Shown: positions 1 through 7,987 of the stretch, piece by piece
Position numbering within the stretch: position 1 is the first letter of the stretch
Layout: the number at the start of each line of letters is the position of its first letter
Assembly: GCA_910589275.1 (NCBI GenBank)
Contig: CAJUTH010000038.1
Coordinates: forward strand, 1-35,169
Length of the DNA stretch: 35,169 nt
Direction: 5' to 3'
Source: an uncultured Dorea sp.
Lineage (GTDB): Bacteria; Bacillota; Clostridia; Lachnospirales; Lachnospiraceae
The notes under the pieces: generated by a model
What the model was told of the DNA's origin: nothing
What the model saw: only the letters and a program-made list of their open reading frames with translations
Databases searched by the model: none
Made by a program: the position numbers and the translations under genes

Positions 1-10
1 TAAGGCGTTC

Positions 11-52
11 AGCCCCCTTGTTTTTTCCTTTGGGAAAATGAGGGGGCTTTTC
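11..52 (+). terminator. Rho-independent terminator of an upstream gene
   Basis: AGCCCCCT (11-18) pairs with AGGGGGCT (41-48), and the loop holds a second pairing of T-rich and A-rich arms (about 24-37). The stem runs into TTTTCC. It probably ends transcription of the gene lying left of the window, before the sigma-like gene at 91. Confidence 0.6.
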
Positions 53-90
53 CTGCCCTCTCAATCAATTTCGATTGGAGGAAAAGAAAC

Positions 91-516
91 ATGGCATATA
101 ACCACGGACGGGAGGACAGGAAATGGCGCATCTGGAAAGAAGCCGAGGAAAGGGTTCTGCGTGAGTGCGGCGTTGATGAAGCGGTCATTGAGCAAATCCG
201 CACAGACGACAGGGCAGATTTTAATTCCAACAGGAGGTTTTACCGATGGACGAGCGACTTCGGGGAGTACCTTGAGGAAATGGTGGGCAGGGAGAAACAG
301 GCAGAGATAAGGACGGTAACGGATTTACTGGATGAGATTGAAAGCAAAACTCTGTACCTTGCCTTAGTCACAGTGGACAGACGTACATTACAAATCGTCT
401 TGCTGAAAATGCAGGGTTACTCCACAAAAGAAATTGCCCTGCTCGTGCATTTGAAGGCAGGGGCTGTATATGCGAGGGTGGCTCATTTACGTAAGAGGTT
501 GCGTAAGATTTTATAA
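91..516 (+). CDS. Sigma-70-like regulator of an integrative conjugative element
   Basis: This 141-residue basic protein resembles the small sigma-70 region-4-like proteins found near the excisionase/integrase end of Tn916/Tn1549-type elements in Clostridia. Residues about 95-140 form a helix-turn-helix (GYSTKEIALLVHLKAGAVYARVAHLRKRLRK), which would contact promoter DNA. The N-terminal half is charged and has no clear region 2. A GGAGG sequence lies about 8 bases before the ATG. In complete elements such genes are usually followed by an excisionase and an integrase. Neither is present here, and chromosomal sequence begins within about 100 bases, so this is read as an element end or remnant. 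Function is inferred from family resemblance. Confidence 0.7.
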   Translation: MAYNHGREDRKWRIWKEAEERVLRECGVDEAVIEQIRTDDRADFNSNRRFYRWTSDFGEYLEEMVGREKQAEIRTVTDLLDEIESKTLYLALVTVDRRTLQIVLLKMQGYSTKEIALLVHLKAGAVYARVAHLRKRLRKIL

Positions 517-545
517 TGATGTAGTCTGCTTTTCTGTGAAATGTT

Positions 546-576
546 GAGTGAGAGGTCAAAAGCTTCTCACTCATTC
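546..576 (+). terminator. Hairpin after the sigma-like gene
   Basis: GAGTGAGA (546-553) and TCTCACTC (565-572) form a perfect 8-bp stem with an 11-base loop, followed by ATTCTTTA. It may terminate the sigma-like gene or mark the end of the integrative element. The T-tract is weak. Confidence 0.4.
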
Positions 577-630
577 TTTATATATGGTATCTCTTTATAT
601 GTTCTCTAATGGAATTATACAGACGTATCC

Positions 631-1602
631 GTGCTGCAGGAGCTTGCCCGGTCGGAAGACGCTCCGGGAGAGCAAAGGATTCATTGGGAAGAACGAAGAG
701 AGACAGTGGCGGCAGAGAGGACTGAGGACGGAAGATACATATGCCCTTCCTGCGGAGGGGAAATCCAGGCAGACGAGAATACGGCCAGTACCAGATGCCC
801 TTATTGTGAAAATGTAGTGGTGATCCGGCAGACGGTTTCCGGACGGTTTGAGCCGGATGCGGTGATACCCTTTCAGGTGGAGGCAGACAGGGCGAGGCAG
901 ATGTTAGAGGGGTTCTGTAAGGGGAAGCGCCTGCTGCCGAAGAACTTCAGGGACAGGAGTTACTTAAAGAACCTGAAGGGCTGTTATGTGCCCTACTGGC
1001 TGTTCGACTGCGACGTCCATGCAGATATGAGCTTTCGGGCTACTAGGACAAGGATGTGGTCGGATTCGAACTATAACTATGTGAAAACCTCTCATTATCT
1101 GGTCAATCGTTCGGGAACTATGCAGTTTGACCATGTTCCGGTGGATGGGAGCGTCAGGATGAGCGATGAAACGACGGAATCCATAGAGCCCTTTGATTAC
1201 AGCGCGCTGACCGAATTTGAGCCTGCCTATCTGGCCGGTTATGAGACGGAGAAATATGACGTAGAGGCGGAAACAGCGAAAAACCGAGCGGATGAACGGA
1301 TCTATCACAGCGCGGAGCAGGAGCTGGCGCATACGGTGATCGGGTACGATACGGTAAGGGTTAGCAAGCGCTTCCTGCATGCGGGAAATTGCCGTGTCCA
1401 TTATGTACTGCTTCCGGTCTGGCTGTTTGAGACGGTGTACAAGGATAAGACTTACCAGTTTGCGATCAACGGGCAGACAGGGAAGATGGTGGGGGAGCTG
1501 CCCATGGACAGAGGAGCGTTCTTTAAATACCTGTTTGGGTTTACCGGGATAGGGACGGTGGTCCTGTCTCTGCTTATCCTCCTGATCGGAGGTGCGCTAT
1601 GA
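631..1602 (+). CDS. Zinc-ribbon membrane protein, apparently 5'-truncated
   Basis: The protein keeps one C4 zinc ribbon (CPSC ... CPYC, residues about 39-58). A long conserved region follows (LLPKNF, GCYVPYWLFDCD, SIEPFDYS), and it ends in a transmembrane helix at about residues 302-320. As I recall, related Lachnospiraceae proteins begin with an additional N-terminal zinc ribbon that is absent here. The reading frame is open only from 610, after a TAA at 607-609. The GTG used here has no convincing ribosome binding site. The gene lies immediately after the integrative-element sequence, so insertion probably removed its 5' end. Its stop overlaps the next start (ATGA), so it was the first gene of an operon with the TPM protein. 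Its biochemical role is unknown. Confidence 0.65.
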   Translation: MLQELARSEDAPGEQRIHWEERRETVAAERTEDGRYICPSCGGEIQADENTASTRCPYCENVVVIRQTVSGRFEPDAVIPFQVEADRARQMLEGFCKGKRLLPKNFRDRSYLKNLKGCYVPYWLFDCDVHADMSFRATRTRMWSDSNYNYVKTSHYLVNRSGTMQFDHVPVDGSVRMSDETTESIEPFDYSALTEFEPAYLAGYETEKYDVEAETAKNRADERIYHSAEQELAHTVIGYDTVRVSKRFLHAGNCRVHYVLLPVWLFETVYKDKTYQFAINGQTGKMVGELPMDRGAFFKYLFGFTGIGTVVLSLLILLIGGAL

Positions 1603-2420
1603 AAACTGTAAAAAAATGCGGAGGGATTCTGCTGGCGGCATTTCTGCTGTTCGTGAGTTTCCTTCCTGAATATGAAGGGACGGCCGCGGAAGAAACGGAG
1701 CCTGTTCCGGCCGGAGGATGGATTCAGGATGGAGCGGGACTTCTGACAGAGCGGGAAGAAGAAAAACTGGAAGAACAAAGCGGGGAGATTCTGTCGGAGT
1801 ATGGAATCAGCGTGGTCATTGTGACGACGAACCGGTTTGAAGGTTACGATATCTTAGACTGGGAGAGAAAGCTGTTTGCAGAGAAAGAGTTTGGAGCCGG
1901 GGAGGATAACAGCAGCCTGATGCTGGGAATCAGCATGGCGGAGCGGGACTGGGGGATCACTGCATACGGCAGGGCAGAGCAGATATTCGGCGCGTATGGA
2001 AGGGAGACTATCGGAGAGGAGATTCTGGATGATTTATCGGACGGAGATTACTATGATTCCTTTGCTGTTTTTCTGGATATGGCGAACCGGTTTCTGGCGG
2101 ATGCAAGAAAAGGGAAGATTTATTCCGAATCGAACCATTACAGGAAACCAGTCAATCCTATAGCGGCGGTTTTTGGGGCTGCGGCGGTGTCTTTTATCGT
2201 TTCGCTGGCGGTGGTGCTCGTATGGAAAAGGGGCATGAATACGAGGGTTCTTAAGAGCGGAGCGGGGGATTACCTGCGGAAGGGGAGCTTTCATCTGACA
2301 AACAGGTCAGATCTGTTCTTATACCATACTGTGAACCGTACCAGGCGGCAGAAAAATAAGAGCCATAGTTCCAGCGGAAGGATGCATTCTAGCGGAAACG
2401 GAACGAAGGGGAAGTTCTAG
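1599..2420 (+). CDS. TPM-domain membrane protein
   Basis: The 273-residue protein has a signal peptide (about 1-30) and a TPM domain (about 40-170) containing WIQDGAGLLT, VVIVTTNRFEG and the later YYDSF segment. One transmembrane helix follows (about 187-209), and the tail is basic and Ser/Gly/His-rich. TPM domains occur in bacterial cell-envelope proteins and in some plant thylakoid phosphatases. The architecture predicts an extracytoplasmic TPM domain anchored by the helix. Translation is probably coupled to the preceding gene by the ATGA overlap. The exact substrate or partner cannot be read from sequence. Confidence 0.8.
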   Translation: MKTVKKCGGILLAAFLLFVSFLPEYEGTAAEETEPVPAGGWIQDGAGLLTEREEEKLEEQSGEILSEYGISVVIVTTNRFEGYDILDWERKLFAEKEFGAGEDNSSLMLGISMAERDWGITAYGRAEQIFGAYGRETIGEEILDDLSDGDYYDSFAVFLDMANRFLADARKGKIYSESNHYRKPVNPIAAVFGAAAVSFIVSLAVVLVWKRGMNTRVLKSGAGDYLRKGSFHLTNRSDLFLYHTVNRTRRQKNKSHSSSGRMHSSGNGTKGKF

Positions 2421-2510
2421 TACAGCGTTCGAAGGGATGAAATATAAGAAGTAAAACAGAAGAAATGAACAAAAAAAATGAAACGGATGGCATAGTTGGA
2501 GGAGAAAGAT

Positions 2511-3776
2511 ATGGGACTTATCAAAGCAGCAGTTAAAGCAGCGGGCAGTACAATGGCAGATCAGTGGAAGGAGCAGTTTTACTGCGATGCACTCAGCGCG
2601 GATATTTTGGCGGCAAAAGGAGAAAAACGGACGTCGGGGGGCGCGTTTAACACTAAAGGAGAGAGCAATATCATTACAGACGGCTCCTATATTGCGGTGG
2701 CGGAAGGACAGTGCATGATGATCGTGGAGGACGGCAAAGTCCTAGAGGTATGCGCGGAGCCGGGGGCATATATTTATGATACAGGCACATCTCCGTCGGT
2801 ATTCGGAGGCTCCCTGATGGAAGGCTTAGAGGGTCTCGCAAGGCAGATGTGGGAGCGGTTCCAGTACGGAGGCGGAACAGGGAAGGATCAGAGGATTTAT
2901 TATTTTAACACCAAGGAAATTACCGGAAATAAATATGGAACGCCGAACCCGGTGCCGTTCCGTGTTACGGATGATAATATCGGGCTGGATATGGATATTT
3001 CCATCCGCTGCAATGGGGAGTACTCCTACCGGATCGTAAATCCCATGCTGTTTTATGCCAATGTGTGCGGAAATGTGCGGAATGTGTATACCAGAGACCA
3101 GATTGATTCCATGCTTAAGACAGAGCTTCTGACGGCGCTGCAGCCCGCATTTGCCAGAGTATCCGGCATGGGGATCCGCTACAGCGCACTTCCGGGCCAT
3201 ACGGCGGAAATTGCTGACGCCCTGAATGAAGTATTGTCCAGAAAATGGACAGAGCTTCGGGGGATTCAGGTTTATTCCTTTGGCATCAACAGCGTAACGG
3301 CATCCAAGGAAGATGAGGATATGATTAAAGAACTGCAGAGAACGGCGGTGATGAGGAACCCCAATATGGCGGCGGCAAATCTGGCGTCTGCGCAGGCGGA
3401 CGCTATGCGGGATGCGGCAAAGAATGCGGGCGGTGCTATGACCGGATTTATGGGCATGGGAATGGCCGGGCAGGCAGGCGGCGCCAGCGTACAGGATTTG
3501 TTTGCCATGGGGCAGCAGTCTGCCCAGAACCGGCAGGCAGGGCAGATGCAGACCAGTCAGAGTCAGGCGGGACAGTTCCAGCAAGGGCAGATGCAGACCG
3601 GTCAGAGCCAGGCGGGGCAGTCTCCCAGCGGCTGGACGTGTCAGTGTGGAACGTTAAATCACGGCAATTTCTGTACCGAATGCGGAAAGCCGAGACCGAA
3701 GGCAGAGTGGATCTGCGGCTGCGGCACGGTAAATAGAGGGAATTTCTGTACGGAGTGCGGGGAGAAGAGACCGTAG
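2511..3776 (+). CDS. SPFH-domain protein with tandem C-terminal zinc ribbons
   Basis: The start at 2511 is preceded by GGAGGAG at a good distance; an upstream in-frame TTG at 2496 only reads through that binding site. The protein is about 421 residues. The first ~290 match the bacterial YdjI-like SPFH (virion-core-like) family, scaffolding proteins related to stomatin and flotillin. A Gln/Gly/Met-rich low-complexity stretch follows, with a repeated QTSQSQAGQ/QTGQSQAGQ unit. Two near-identical zinc ribbons end the protein (WTCQCGTLNHGNFCTECG and WICGCGTVNRGNFCTECG). It lies 90 bases after the TPM gene and may share its transcript. Its stop is 12 bases from the end of the convergent maf gene. 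Confidence 0.82.
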   Translation: MGLIKAAVKAAGSTMADQWKEQFYCDALSADILAAKGEKRTSGGAFNTKGESNIITDGSYIAVAEGQCMMIVEDGKVLEVCAEPGAYIYDTGTSPSVFGGSLMEGLEGLARQMWERFQYGGGTGKDQRIYYFNTKEITGNKYGTPNPVPFRVTDDNIGLDMDISIRCNGEYSYRIVNPMLFYANVCGNVRNVYTRDQIDSMLKTELLTALQPAFARVSGMGIRYSALPGHTAEIADALNEVLSRKWTELRGIQVYSFGINSVTASKEDEDMIKELQRTAVMRNPNMAAANLASAQADAMRDAAKNAGGAMTGFMGMGMAGQAGGASVQDLFAMGQQSAQNRQAGQMQTSQSQAGQFQQGQMQTGQSQAGQSPSGWTCQCGTLNHGNFCTECGKPRPKAEWICGCGTVNRGNFCTECGEKRP

Positions 3777-3787
3777 GGGATACGGCG

Positions 3788-4345
3788 CTATATATTTTTC
3801 AATTCCTGATAGAGCCTTCCGATGGGAAGCCCGACTACGTTGCTGTAATCTCCCTGTATGGATTTTACATGGATGGAGAAATCTCCCTGGATGCCGTATG
3901 CCCCGGCCTTATCCAGAGGATCTCCGGTTGCGATATACCGGAGCAGGTCTTCCCGGTATATGGGATAAAGGGTTACCTGCGTACATTCATAGAAGGTTTT
4001 GATGAGGGTTCCTTGTATGATGGATACGCCGGTGTAGACCTGATGGGTGCGGTCGGCCAGCATGGAGAGCATGTCCAAAGCTTCGGATTCGTCTGCGGGC
4101 TTTCCAAGGATTTCGTCCTGATATACAACGATGGTATCTGCGCCGATAACCACATCGTCCATGTCCGCGTGGTGCTTCCAGACGTCCATAGCCTTTTGGC
4201 TGGCTAGCTCCATAACGATGTCGGAGGGCTCCGACTGGGTAATAATCTCCGGTATATGGGAGGGGATTACGGTAAATGCAAGGCCGGTGCGGGCCAGCAG
4301 TTCTTTCCTTCTTGGGGATGCGGAAGCAAGGATATATTTCATCAT
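3788..4345 (-). CDS. maf: Maf-like nucleoside triphosphate pyrophosphatase
   Basis: The 185-residue protein has the N-terminal Maf motif (LASASPRRKELL, residues 6-17), the central VIGADTIVV motif, and the C-terminal GAYGIQG and VVGLPIGRL segments. Maf proteins hydrolyse non-canonical or methylated nucleoside triphosphates to monophosphates and so clean the nucleotide pool; in Bacillus, Maf also affects septum formation. The length fits the family. A GAGG sequence precedes the tandem ATGATG start. The gene is transcribed alone, convergent with the SPFH gene. Confidence 0.93.
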   Translation of the reverse strand: MMKYILASASPRRKELLARTGLAFTVIPSHIPEIITQSEPSDIVMELASQKAMDVWKHHADMDDVVIGADTIVVYQDEILGKPADESEALDMLSMLADRTHQVYTGVSIIQGTLIKTFYECTQVTLYPIYREDLLRYIATGDPLDKAGAYGIQGDFSIHVKSIQGDYSNVVGLPIGRLYQELKNI

Positions 4346-4388
4346 GGTAACCTCTTTTCTTTTTTGGGATGGTGAATTATAATGATGG

Positions 4389-4416
4389 CAAGGCAGTTCT
4401 TAGGAAGAACGCCTTG
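4389..4416. other. Long perfect-arm hairpin between divergent genes
   Basis: CAAGGC-a-GTTCTT-agg-AAGAAC-GCCTTG forms a 12-bp stem with a 3-base loop and one bulge. It sits between the divergent maf and YbaK-type genes. No T-run follows on either strand, so it is not a simple terminator. It could be an operator or an RNA structure in the 5' leader of the YbaK-type gene. Confidence 0.4.
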
Positions 4417-4464
4417 CTATTATCATATCATTAGAAATGGAAAATGAACAGGAGGAAATACAGG

Positions 4465-5007
4465 ATGTATATCAGTGAGATTACTACAACAGTCCCTGAA
4501 AATGTAAAGGAGCGTGTGCCATTAGAGCAGGAGGTATATAAGGTGTTTAAGAAGCTTGGGATTCCCTTTGAGCGGGTGGATAATGATCCGGCGGCGTCTA
4601 TGGAGGAGTGCGCGGACGTGGGAAAGGTATTCGGCGCGCCGGTGCGAAAGGATGTGTTCCTGTGCAACCAGAAGAAAACCAGCTTCTTTCTGCTTGTAAT
4701 GCCGGAGGAAAAGGCATTTGACACCTCTTCTTTCAGCAAAAAGCTGGGAGTATCCCATATGTCCTTTGCATCGCCGGAGCATATGTGGGAGCATCTGGGG
4801 ACCAAGCCGGGTTCTGCTAGCGTGGTAGGACTTTTGAACGACAAGGATGATTATGTGCAGTTGATTCTGGACAAGGAAGTGGCTGAGGCCGAGTATTTTG
4901 TATGCAATACGGGAATCAATACCACTCATTTAAAGATTAAGACGCAGGATCTGATCAAGAAATTTCTGCCTTATACCCACCACAGACCAAGGATCGTGGA
5001 TTTATAA
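4465..5007 (+). CDS. YbaK/ProX-type aminoacyl-tRNA editing protein
   Basis: The start at 4465 follows AGGAGG by 9 bases; an in-frame ATG at 4444 lacks a binding site. The ~180-residue protein matches the YbaK/ProRS-insertion family of trans-editing deacylases. Features are the KxLGIPFERVDN N-terminus, a conserved lysine region (RKDVFLCNQKKTSFFLLVMPEEK), the GTKPGSASVVGLLND loop and the NTGINTTHLKIKTQDL C-terminus. It most resembles PrdX/ProX-type proteins, which remove alanine or cysteine wrongly attached to tRNA-Pro. The gene stands alone. Exact tRNA specificity is not determinable here. Confidence 0.88.
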   Translation: MYISEITTTVPENVKERVPLEQEVYKVFKKLGIPFERVDNDPAASMEECADVGKVFGAPVRKDVFLCNQKKTSFFLLVMPEEKAFDTSSFSKKLGVSHMSFASPEHMWEHLGTKPGSASVVGLLNDKDDYVQLILDKEVAEAEYFVCNTGINTTHLKIKTQDLIKKFLPYTHHRPRIVDL

Positions 5008-5094
5008 GGAATTGATTCCGGTCGGTAAGATAGAGTTTAAGCATGGCCGCTCCTGCGGAGGGATCTATCATAGAACTTGATGGGAGGATGCAGT

Positions 5095-5796
5095 ATGAGA
5101 CGAATGGAAGAGGAAGAATTGGAAAAAATCTTGGCGGGACGCCGGGAGGGCGCTAGACTGGATCTGTCGGATCTGGAATTTCGGAATCTGGATTTGAAAG
5201 GAAGGGATCTTCACAATATTGATTTTCGGGTCTGCATGTTTATCGATGTGGTATTTGACGGTGCCGATCTGTCATGCTCTAGTATCGAGAATGCAAGATT
5301 GGACGGATGTTCCTTAAGGGGCGTGAATTTTCAGAATGCTTATATGAAGGGAGCCTGTATGCGCGGGTGCGATATGACCGGCTGTGACATCAGAGGCGCG
5401 GATTTGTTTTCAGCGGTGCTGGAGAGAGCGGCGCTTGAGGGCGTTATTTCCGATGAGAGTACGAAGTGGTTTCGGATGCACTGTCCGGAGACCGGACCGA
5501 TTCTCGGATATAAAAAATGCGTTAATGACAGGCTGGTGCAGCTCCTGATCCCGGCGGACGCAAAGCGGACGTCGGCAACGATGCCGAGCTGCAGGTGCAA
5601 TAAGGCGAAGGTTCTGACGATTAAAAGTTTTGACGATACGCAGGAATTTGAGGAGGCATGGTCGCTGGTGGATGAGAACTTCGTATACCGGAAAGGCCAG
5701 TGGGTGGAAGTGAAGAATTTTAATGAAGACCGGTGGTTTGATTCTACTACAGGGATTCATTTCTGGATGACAAAGGCGGACGCGATCGGGTACTAA
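5095..5796 (+). CDS. Pentapeptide-repeat protein with DUF5758-like C-terminus
   Basis: The start at 5095 follows GGGAGG by 7 bases. Residues about 20-120 are pentapeptide repeats of the A(D/N)Lxx kind (LDLSDLEF, LDLKGRDL, ARLDGCSL, GADLFSA), which fold into a right-handed quadrilateral helix. Residues about 130-233 are a Cys-containing domain resembling DUF5758 (LIPADAKRTSATMPSCRCNK then HFWMTKADAIGY). Pentapeptide proteins are sometimes DNA mimics that protect gyrase, but this C-terminal domain is uncharacterised as far as I know. No operon partner is evident. Confidence 0.8.
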   Translation: MRRMEEEELEKILAGRREGARLDLSDLEFRNLDLKGRDLHNIDFRVCMFIDVVFDGADLSCSSIENARLDGCSLRGVNFQNAYMKGACMRGCDMTGCDIRGADLFSAVLERAALEGVISDESTKWFRMHCPETGPILGYKKCVNDRLVQLLIPADAKRTSATMPSCRCNKAKVLTIKSFDDTQEFEEAWSLVDENFVYRKGQWVEVKNFNEDRWFDSTTGIHFWMTKADAIGY

Positions 5797-5848
5797 ACCC
5801 TATGTGTTTCAATCCGCGTCCGCCGGGAAAATGTCTGGTAAGCCGGGA

Positions 5849-6973
5849 CTATTTTGCATTGACAGAGATTCCGTTTACCTCTACTTCGTCGTCGATAGGG
5901 ATGACCAGGCATTTTCTTCCGTCAATGATCTGAATATCAACAAGATCTGAGCGCTCGGGATTTACATTGACGACAACCTCCGGTGTTTTGATGCTGAATT
6001 TCTTGGTTTCGGCAATATTTGAGGCGAGAAGGGAGCTGTGAGCCCCAATGGTTTCGTTGTAATCTTTTTCAAAGGTTTCCAGCTTCTCATCGGGGATGCC
6101 GCTATTAGTTAGAAGCTTTCGGACTTCCTGCTTTCCAAGTTCCAAAGGCTCCGGCTCATCCTTAGCTTCTTCTATCATTTCATTCAGGTTTTCATGGATC
6201 GTGCGGATGACGGTGTAGTCGCAGTCTTCCTTCAATGTGTTGACAATGATATCCTGAAAGGATTCTTTCTGAGTTCCCGCGCTCATAACTTCGCTGCAGC
6301 CAAGAACCGAGGCTACAAAGTAATCCTGAAGCTCTTCTGGTTTCTTGGAATAGAAGAGAAGGTGGTGGAGATCGGGGGAGCGGTCGTTAAATGCCGGAAA
6401 CAGGAATCCGTTTGCAGGTTCGCCTACCACCCAGTCGCGGATGCGGTCTTGAATGCTGTTGGCGGCGGGATTGTAACAGAGTCCTGCCTTGGATAATGCC
6501 ACAGGGCAGATACAGCAAAGGATATGCTCGTATACGCTGTCGGATGCGTCGAATAATTCGCTTCCGTCAAGGGCTCTGCCTGGGATATCGTAAACGGCAT
6601 GGATCAGCAGGATGAGATAATGCTCTCCAAAATCGTAATACTCTATCACCTTATCATAAAATTCTTCCAGCAGGATATCGTCGGTCAGTTTGCTTTCCTT
6701 TAAGCGCCGGATAAATTCCTGTGTTCCTCCGGATAATTCCTGCTCCAAAGGAAATTCCATATGTATCAGATTCTTTCCGATGGTTCCGGAAAGGGCTTTC
6801 TTGAAAATATCGAAATATTTGAAGGTTTCTTCTTCCGGGAGAGAGAGAAAGGCATCTTTAAATTCCAGCCGTTTTTCCTTGTCTCCATCTACGTAACAGC
6901 CGCAGATGCGGGTGATGGCGCAGTTTTCCGGCGAAAACTGCCTGCGGATTTCTAATACTTCTTTTTTGTTCAT
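5849..6973 (-). CDS. DUF4317 protein
   Basis: The start at 6973 gives MNKKEVLEIRRQFSPENCAITRICGCYVDG, the typical N-terminus of this clostridial family, and GGAG lies 7 bases upstream. The protein is about 374 residues, soluble and acidic, with no signal peptide or membrane helix. The C-terminal VVVNVNPERSDLVDIQIIDGRKCLVIPID is also family-typical. The role is unknown. It is a monocistronic minus-strand gene with its own promoter at 7018-7046. Confidence 0.85.
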   Translation of the reverse strand: MNKKEVLEIRRQFSPENCAITRICGCYVDGDKEKRLEFKDAFLSLPEEETFKYFDIFKKALSGTIGKNLIHMEFPLEQELSGGTQEFIRRLKESKLTDDILLEEFYDKVIEYYDFGEHYLILLIHAVYDIPGRALDGSELFDASDSVYEHILCCICPVALSKAGLCYNPAANSIQDRIRDWVVGEPANGFLFPAFNDRSPDLHHLLFYSKKPEELQDYFVASVLGCSEVMSAGTQKESFQDIIVNTLKEDCDYTVIRTIHENLNEMIEEAKDEPEPLELGKQEVRKLLTNSGIPDEKLETFEKDYNETIGAHSSLLASNIAETKKFSIKTPEVVVNVNPERSDLVDIQIIDGRKCLVIPIDDEVEVNGISVNAK

Positions 6974-7017
6974 GATCTTACTCCATTCTATCTGCATTCT
7001 ATCTGTAAAGTGTAACT

Positions 7018-7046
7018 ATCTTAGCATATCCGGCAGAATTTTGCAA
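7018..7046 (-). promoter_or_regulatory. Housekeeping-type promoter for the DUF4317 gene
   Basis: Read on the minus strand: TTGCAA, a 17-base spacer, then TAAGAT. It lies about 45 bases before the DUF4317 start. The spacing is ideal and both hexamers are close to the vegetative consensus. Confidence 0.55.
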
Positions 7047-7276
7047 AAGGGCCATGCATATTATTTCAGGATGAGGATTACAATGTTAGTGACAGCAGGA
7101 GTTGCGAGGAGATTATGCGAAGATTTCTGGCAATCGTATTAAGTATACTGATCGGAGTACAGGGAATCCTATGGTTCCCGAAAGGCATGGAGGCGCGGGC
7201 CGAGGATGTAGCTGAGAATACGAACGAGAGCGGAAGAGAAGAGGGAATAGAAGAGGATACAGATAGAACAAAAGAG

Positions 7277-7366
7277 CAGGAAAACACTGACGAGATAGGA
7301 AATGCCGGAGGAACACAAGGGCAGGAAAACACTGATGAGATGGGGAATACTGGAGGAACACAAGGG
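7277..7366 (+). repeat. Two tandem 45-bp units in the carboxypeptidase linker
   Basis: Units at 7277-7321 and 7322-7366 encode QENTDEIGNAGGTQG and QENTDEMGNTGGTQG. They are in frame and lie in the flexible linker between signal peptide and catalytic domain, so copy-number changes would be tolerated. Confidence 0.85.
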
Positions 7367-7716
7367 CCAGAAGGCGCTGCCAAGGAAGAGGAAGGGATGG
7401 AGGAAAATGCCGGGCAGGCCGGCGGAGCGGGAGTAGAGGTCAGCGCGCCCTCTGCGATACTGATGGAAGCGTCTACCGGAAAGATCGTTTATGAGAAGGA
7501 CGCGGATACCAGACGCCCGCCTGCAAGCGTGACCAAAATCATGACGCTGCTGTTGATCTTTGACGCACTGGCGGATAACCGGATTGCGTTGGAGGACGAG
7601 GTGCAAACTTCCGAGTATGCAGCTTCTATGGGCGGCTCGCAGGTGTTCCTGGAGCCGGGAGAGACGCAGACGGTGGATACCATGATCAAATGCATTGCAG
7701 TGGCAAGTGCCAACGA

Positions 7717-7724
7717 CGCCTGTG
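7717..7724 (+). repeat. Left junction core repeat (attL-like)
   Basis: CGCCTGTG here is repeated exactly at 16238-16245. The wider 18 bases CAACGaCGCCTGTGcGGC (7711-7728) match 16232-16249 at 16 positions. The repeat lies exactly where carboxypeptidase homology ends. Confidence 0.7.
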
Positions 7725-7740
7725 CGGCGTTAAAAAATGG

Positions 7741-7916
7741 AAGACAATGTAACAGCTTGGCCCAGGACTTTGCACTCTGCTGCAAAGTCCGTAAGAAAGC
7801 ATAAATTGTGCCAAGAGTGAATCCGGCCCTTCGCGAAGCGAATTTTAAATGGGTCGGATTCAGTAACAGTTCTGTCGAAGGCTGAACTGTTACAAGACAA
7901 TGTAACAGCTTGGCCC
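7741..7916 (+). repeat. 23-bp direct repeats with three hairpins at the element's left end
   Basis: The 23 bases at 7741-7763 recur exactly at 7894-7916 (starting AAGACAATGTAACAG), and similarity continues into GGACTTTG. Between them are: GGACTTTGCA/TGCAAAGTCC (7765-7774/7781-7790); GAATCCG/CGGATTC (7819-7825/7855-7861) enclosing the palindrome CTTCGCGAAG (7829-7838); and GTAACAGTTC/GAACTGTTAC (7863-7872/7884-7893). The stretch 7805-7987 contains no gene. These may be recombinase or accessory-protein binding arms, or a structured RNA. Confidence 0.75.
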
Positions 7917-7943
7917 GGACTTTGTTTTTTGCAATAGATGTTG

Positions 7944-7949
7944 TATAAT
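7944..7949 (+). promoter_or_regulatory. Likely -10 box for the HipA-like gene
   Basis: TATAAT lies 38 bases before the start codon at 7988. Seventeen bases upstream is TTTGTT, a weak -35. The assignment rests mainly on the -10 match. Confidence 0.35.
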
Positions 7950-7987
7950 GCAGGAAGAAGGAAGCCTACAGACTGGAGGAAAGCTAC

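Larger units (their letters stand above)
7115..7804 (+). pseudogene. 5' part of a split DacF-like D-Ala-D-Ala carboxypeptidase
   Basis: The start follows a GAGGAG site. The product has a signal peptide (about 1-29), an acidic Gly/Asn/Glu-rich linker with a 15-residue tandem repeat, and then a penicillin-binding S11 peptidase domain. The domain includes the SVTK active-site motif (S138, K141) and SAN (S198-N200). Homology stops after NDAC (7723). The next codons belong to an inserted element and reach a stop at 7804, so the 229-residue product lacks KTG and should be inactive. The remainder of the gene resumes in the same frame at 16238. Such enzymes trim the pentapeptide of peptidoglycan; DacF in Bacillus acts in the forespore. 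Confidence 0.88.

Noticed and set aside
2826..3584. Long minus-strand open frame opposite the SPFH gene.
   Set aside because: It is antisense to a clearly coding gene, has unlikely composition (Arg/His/Ile-rich with no domain) and no ribosome binding site.
3755..4207. Plus-strand open frame overlapping maf.
   Set aside because: The minus-strand Maf protein has all family motifs; this frame is its shadow.
7277..7366. Short tandem repeats as a CRISPR-like array.
   Set aside because: There are only two units, with no spacers, and they are translated in frame; no CRISPR array was seen anywhere in the window.
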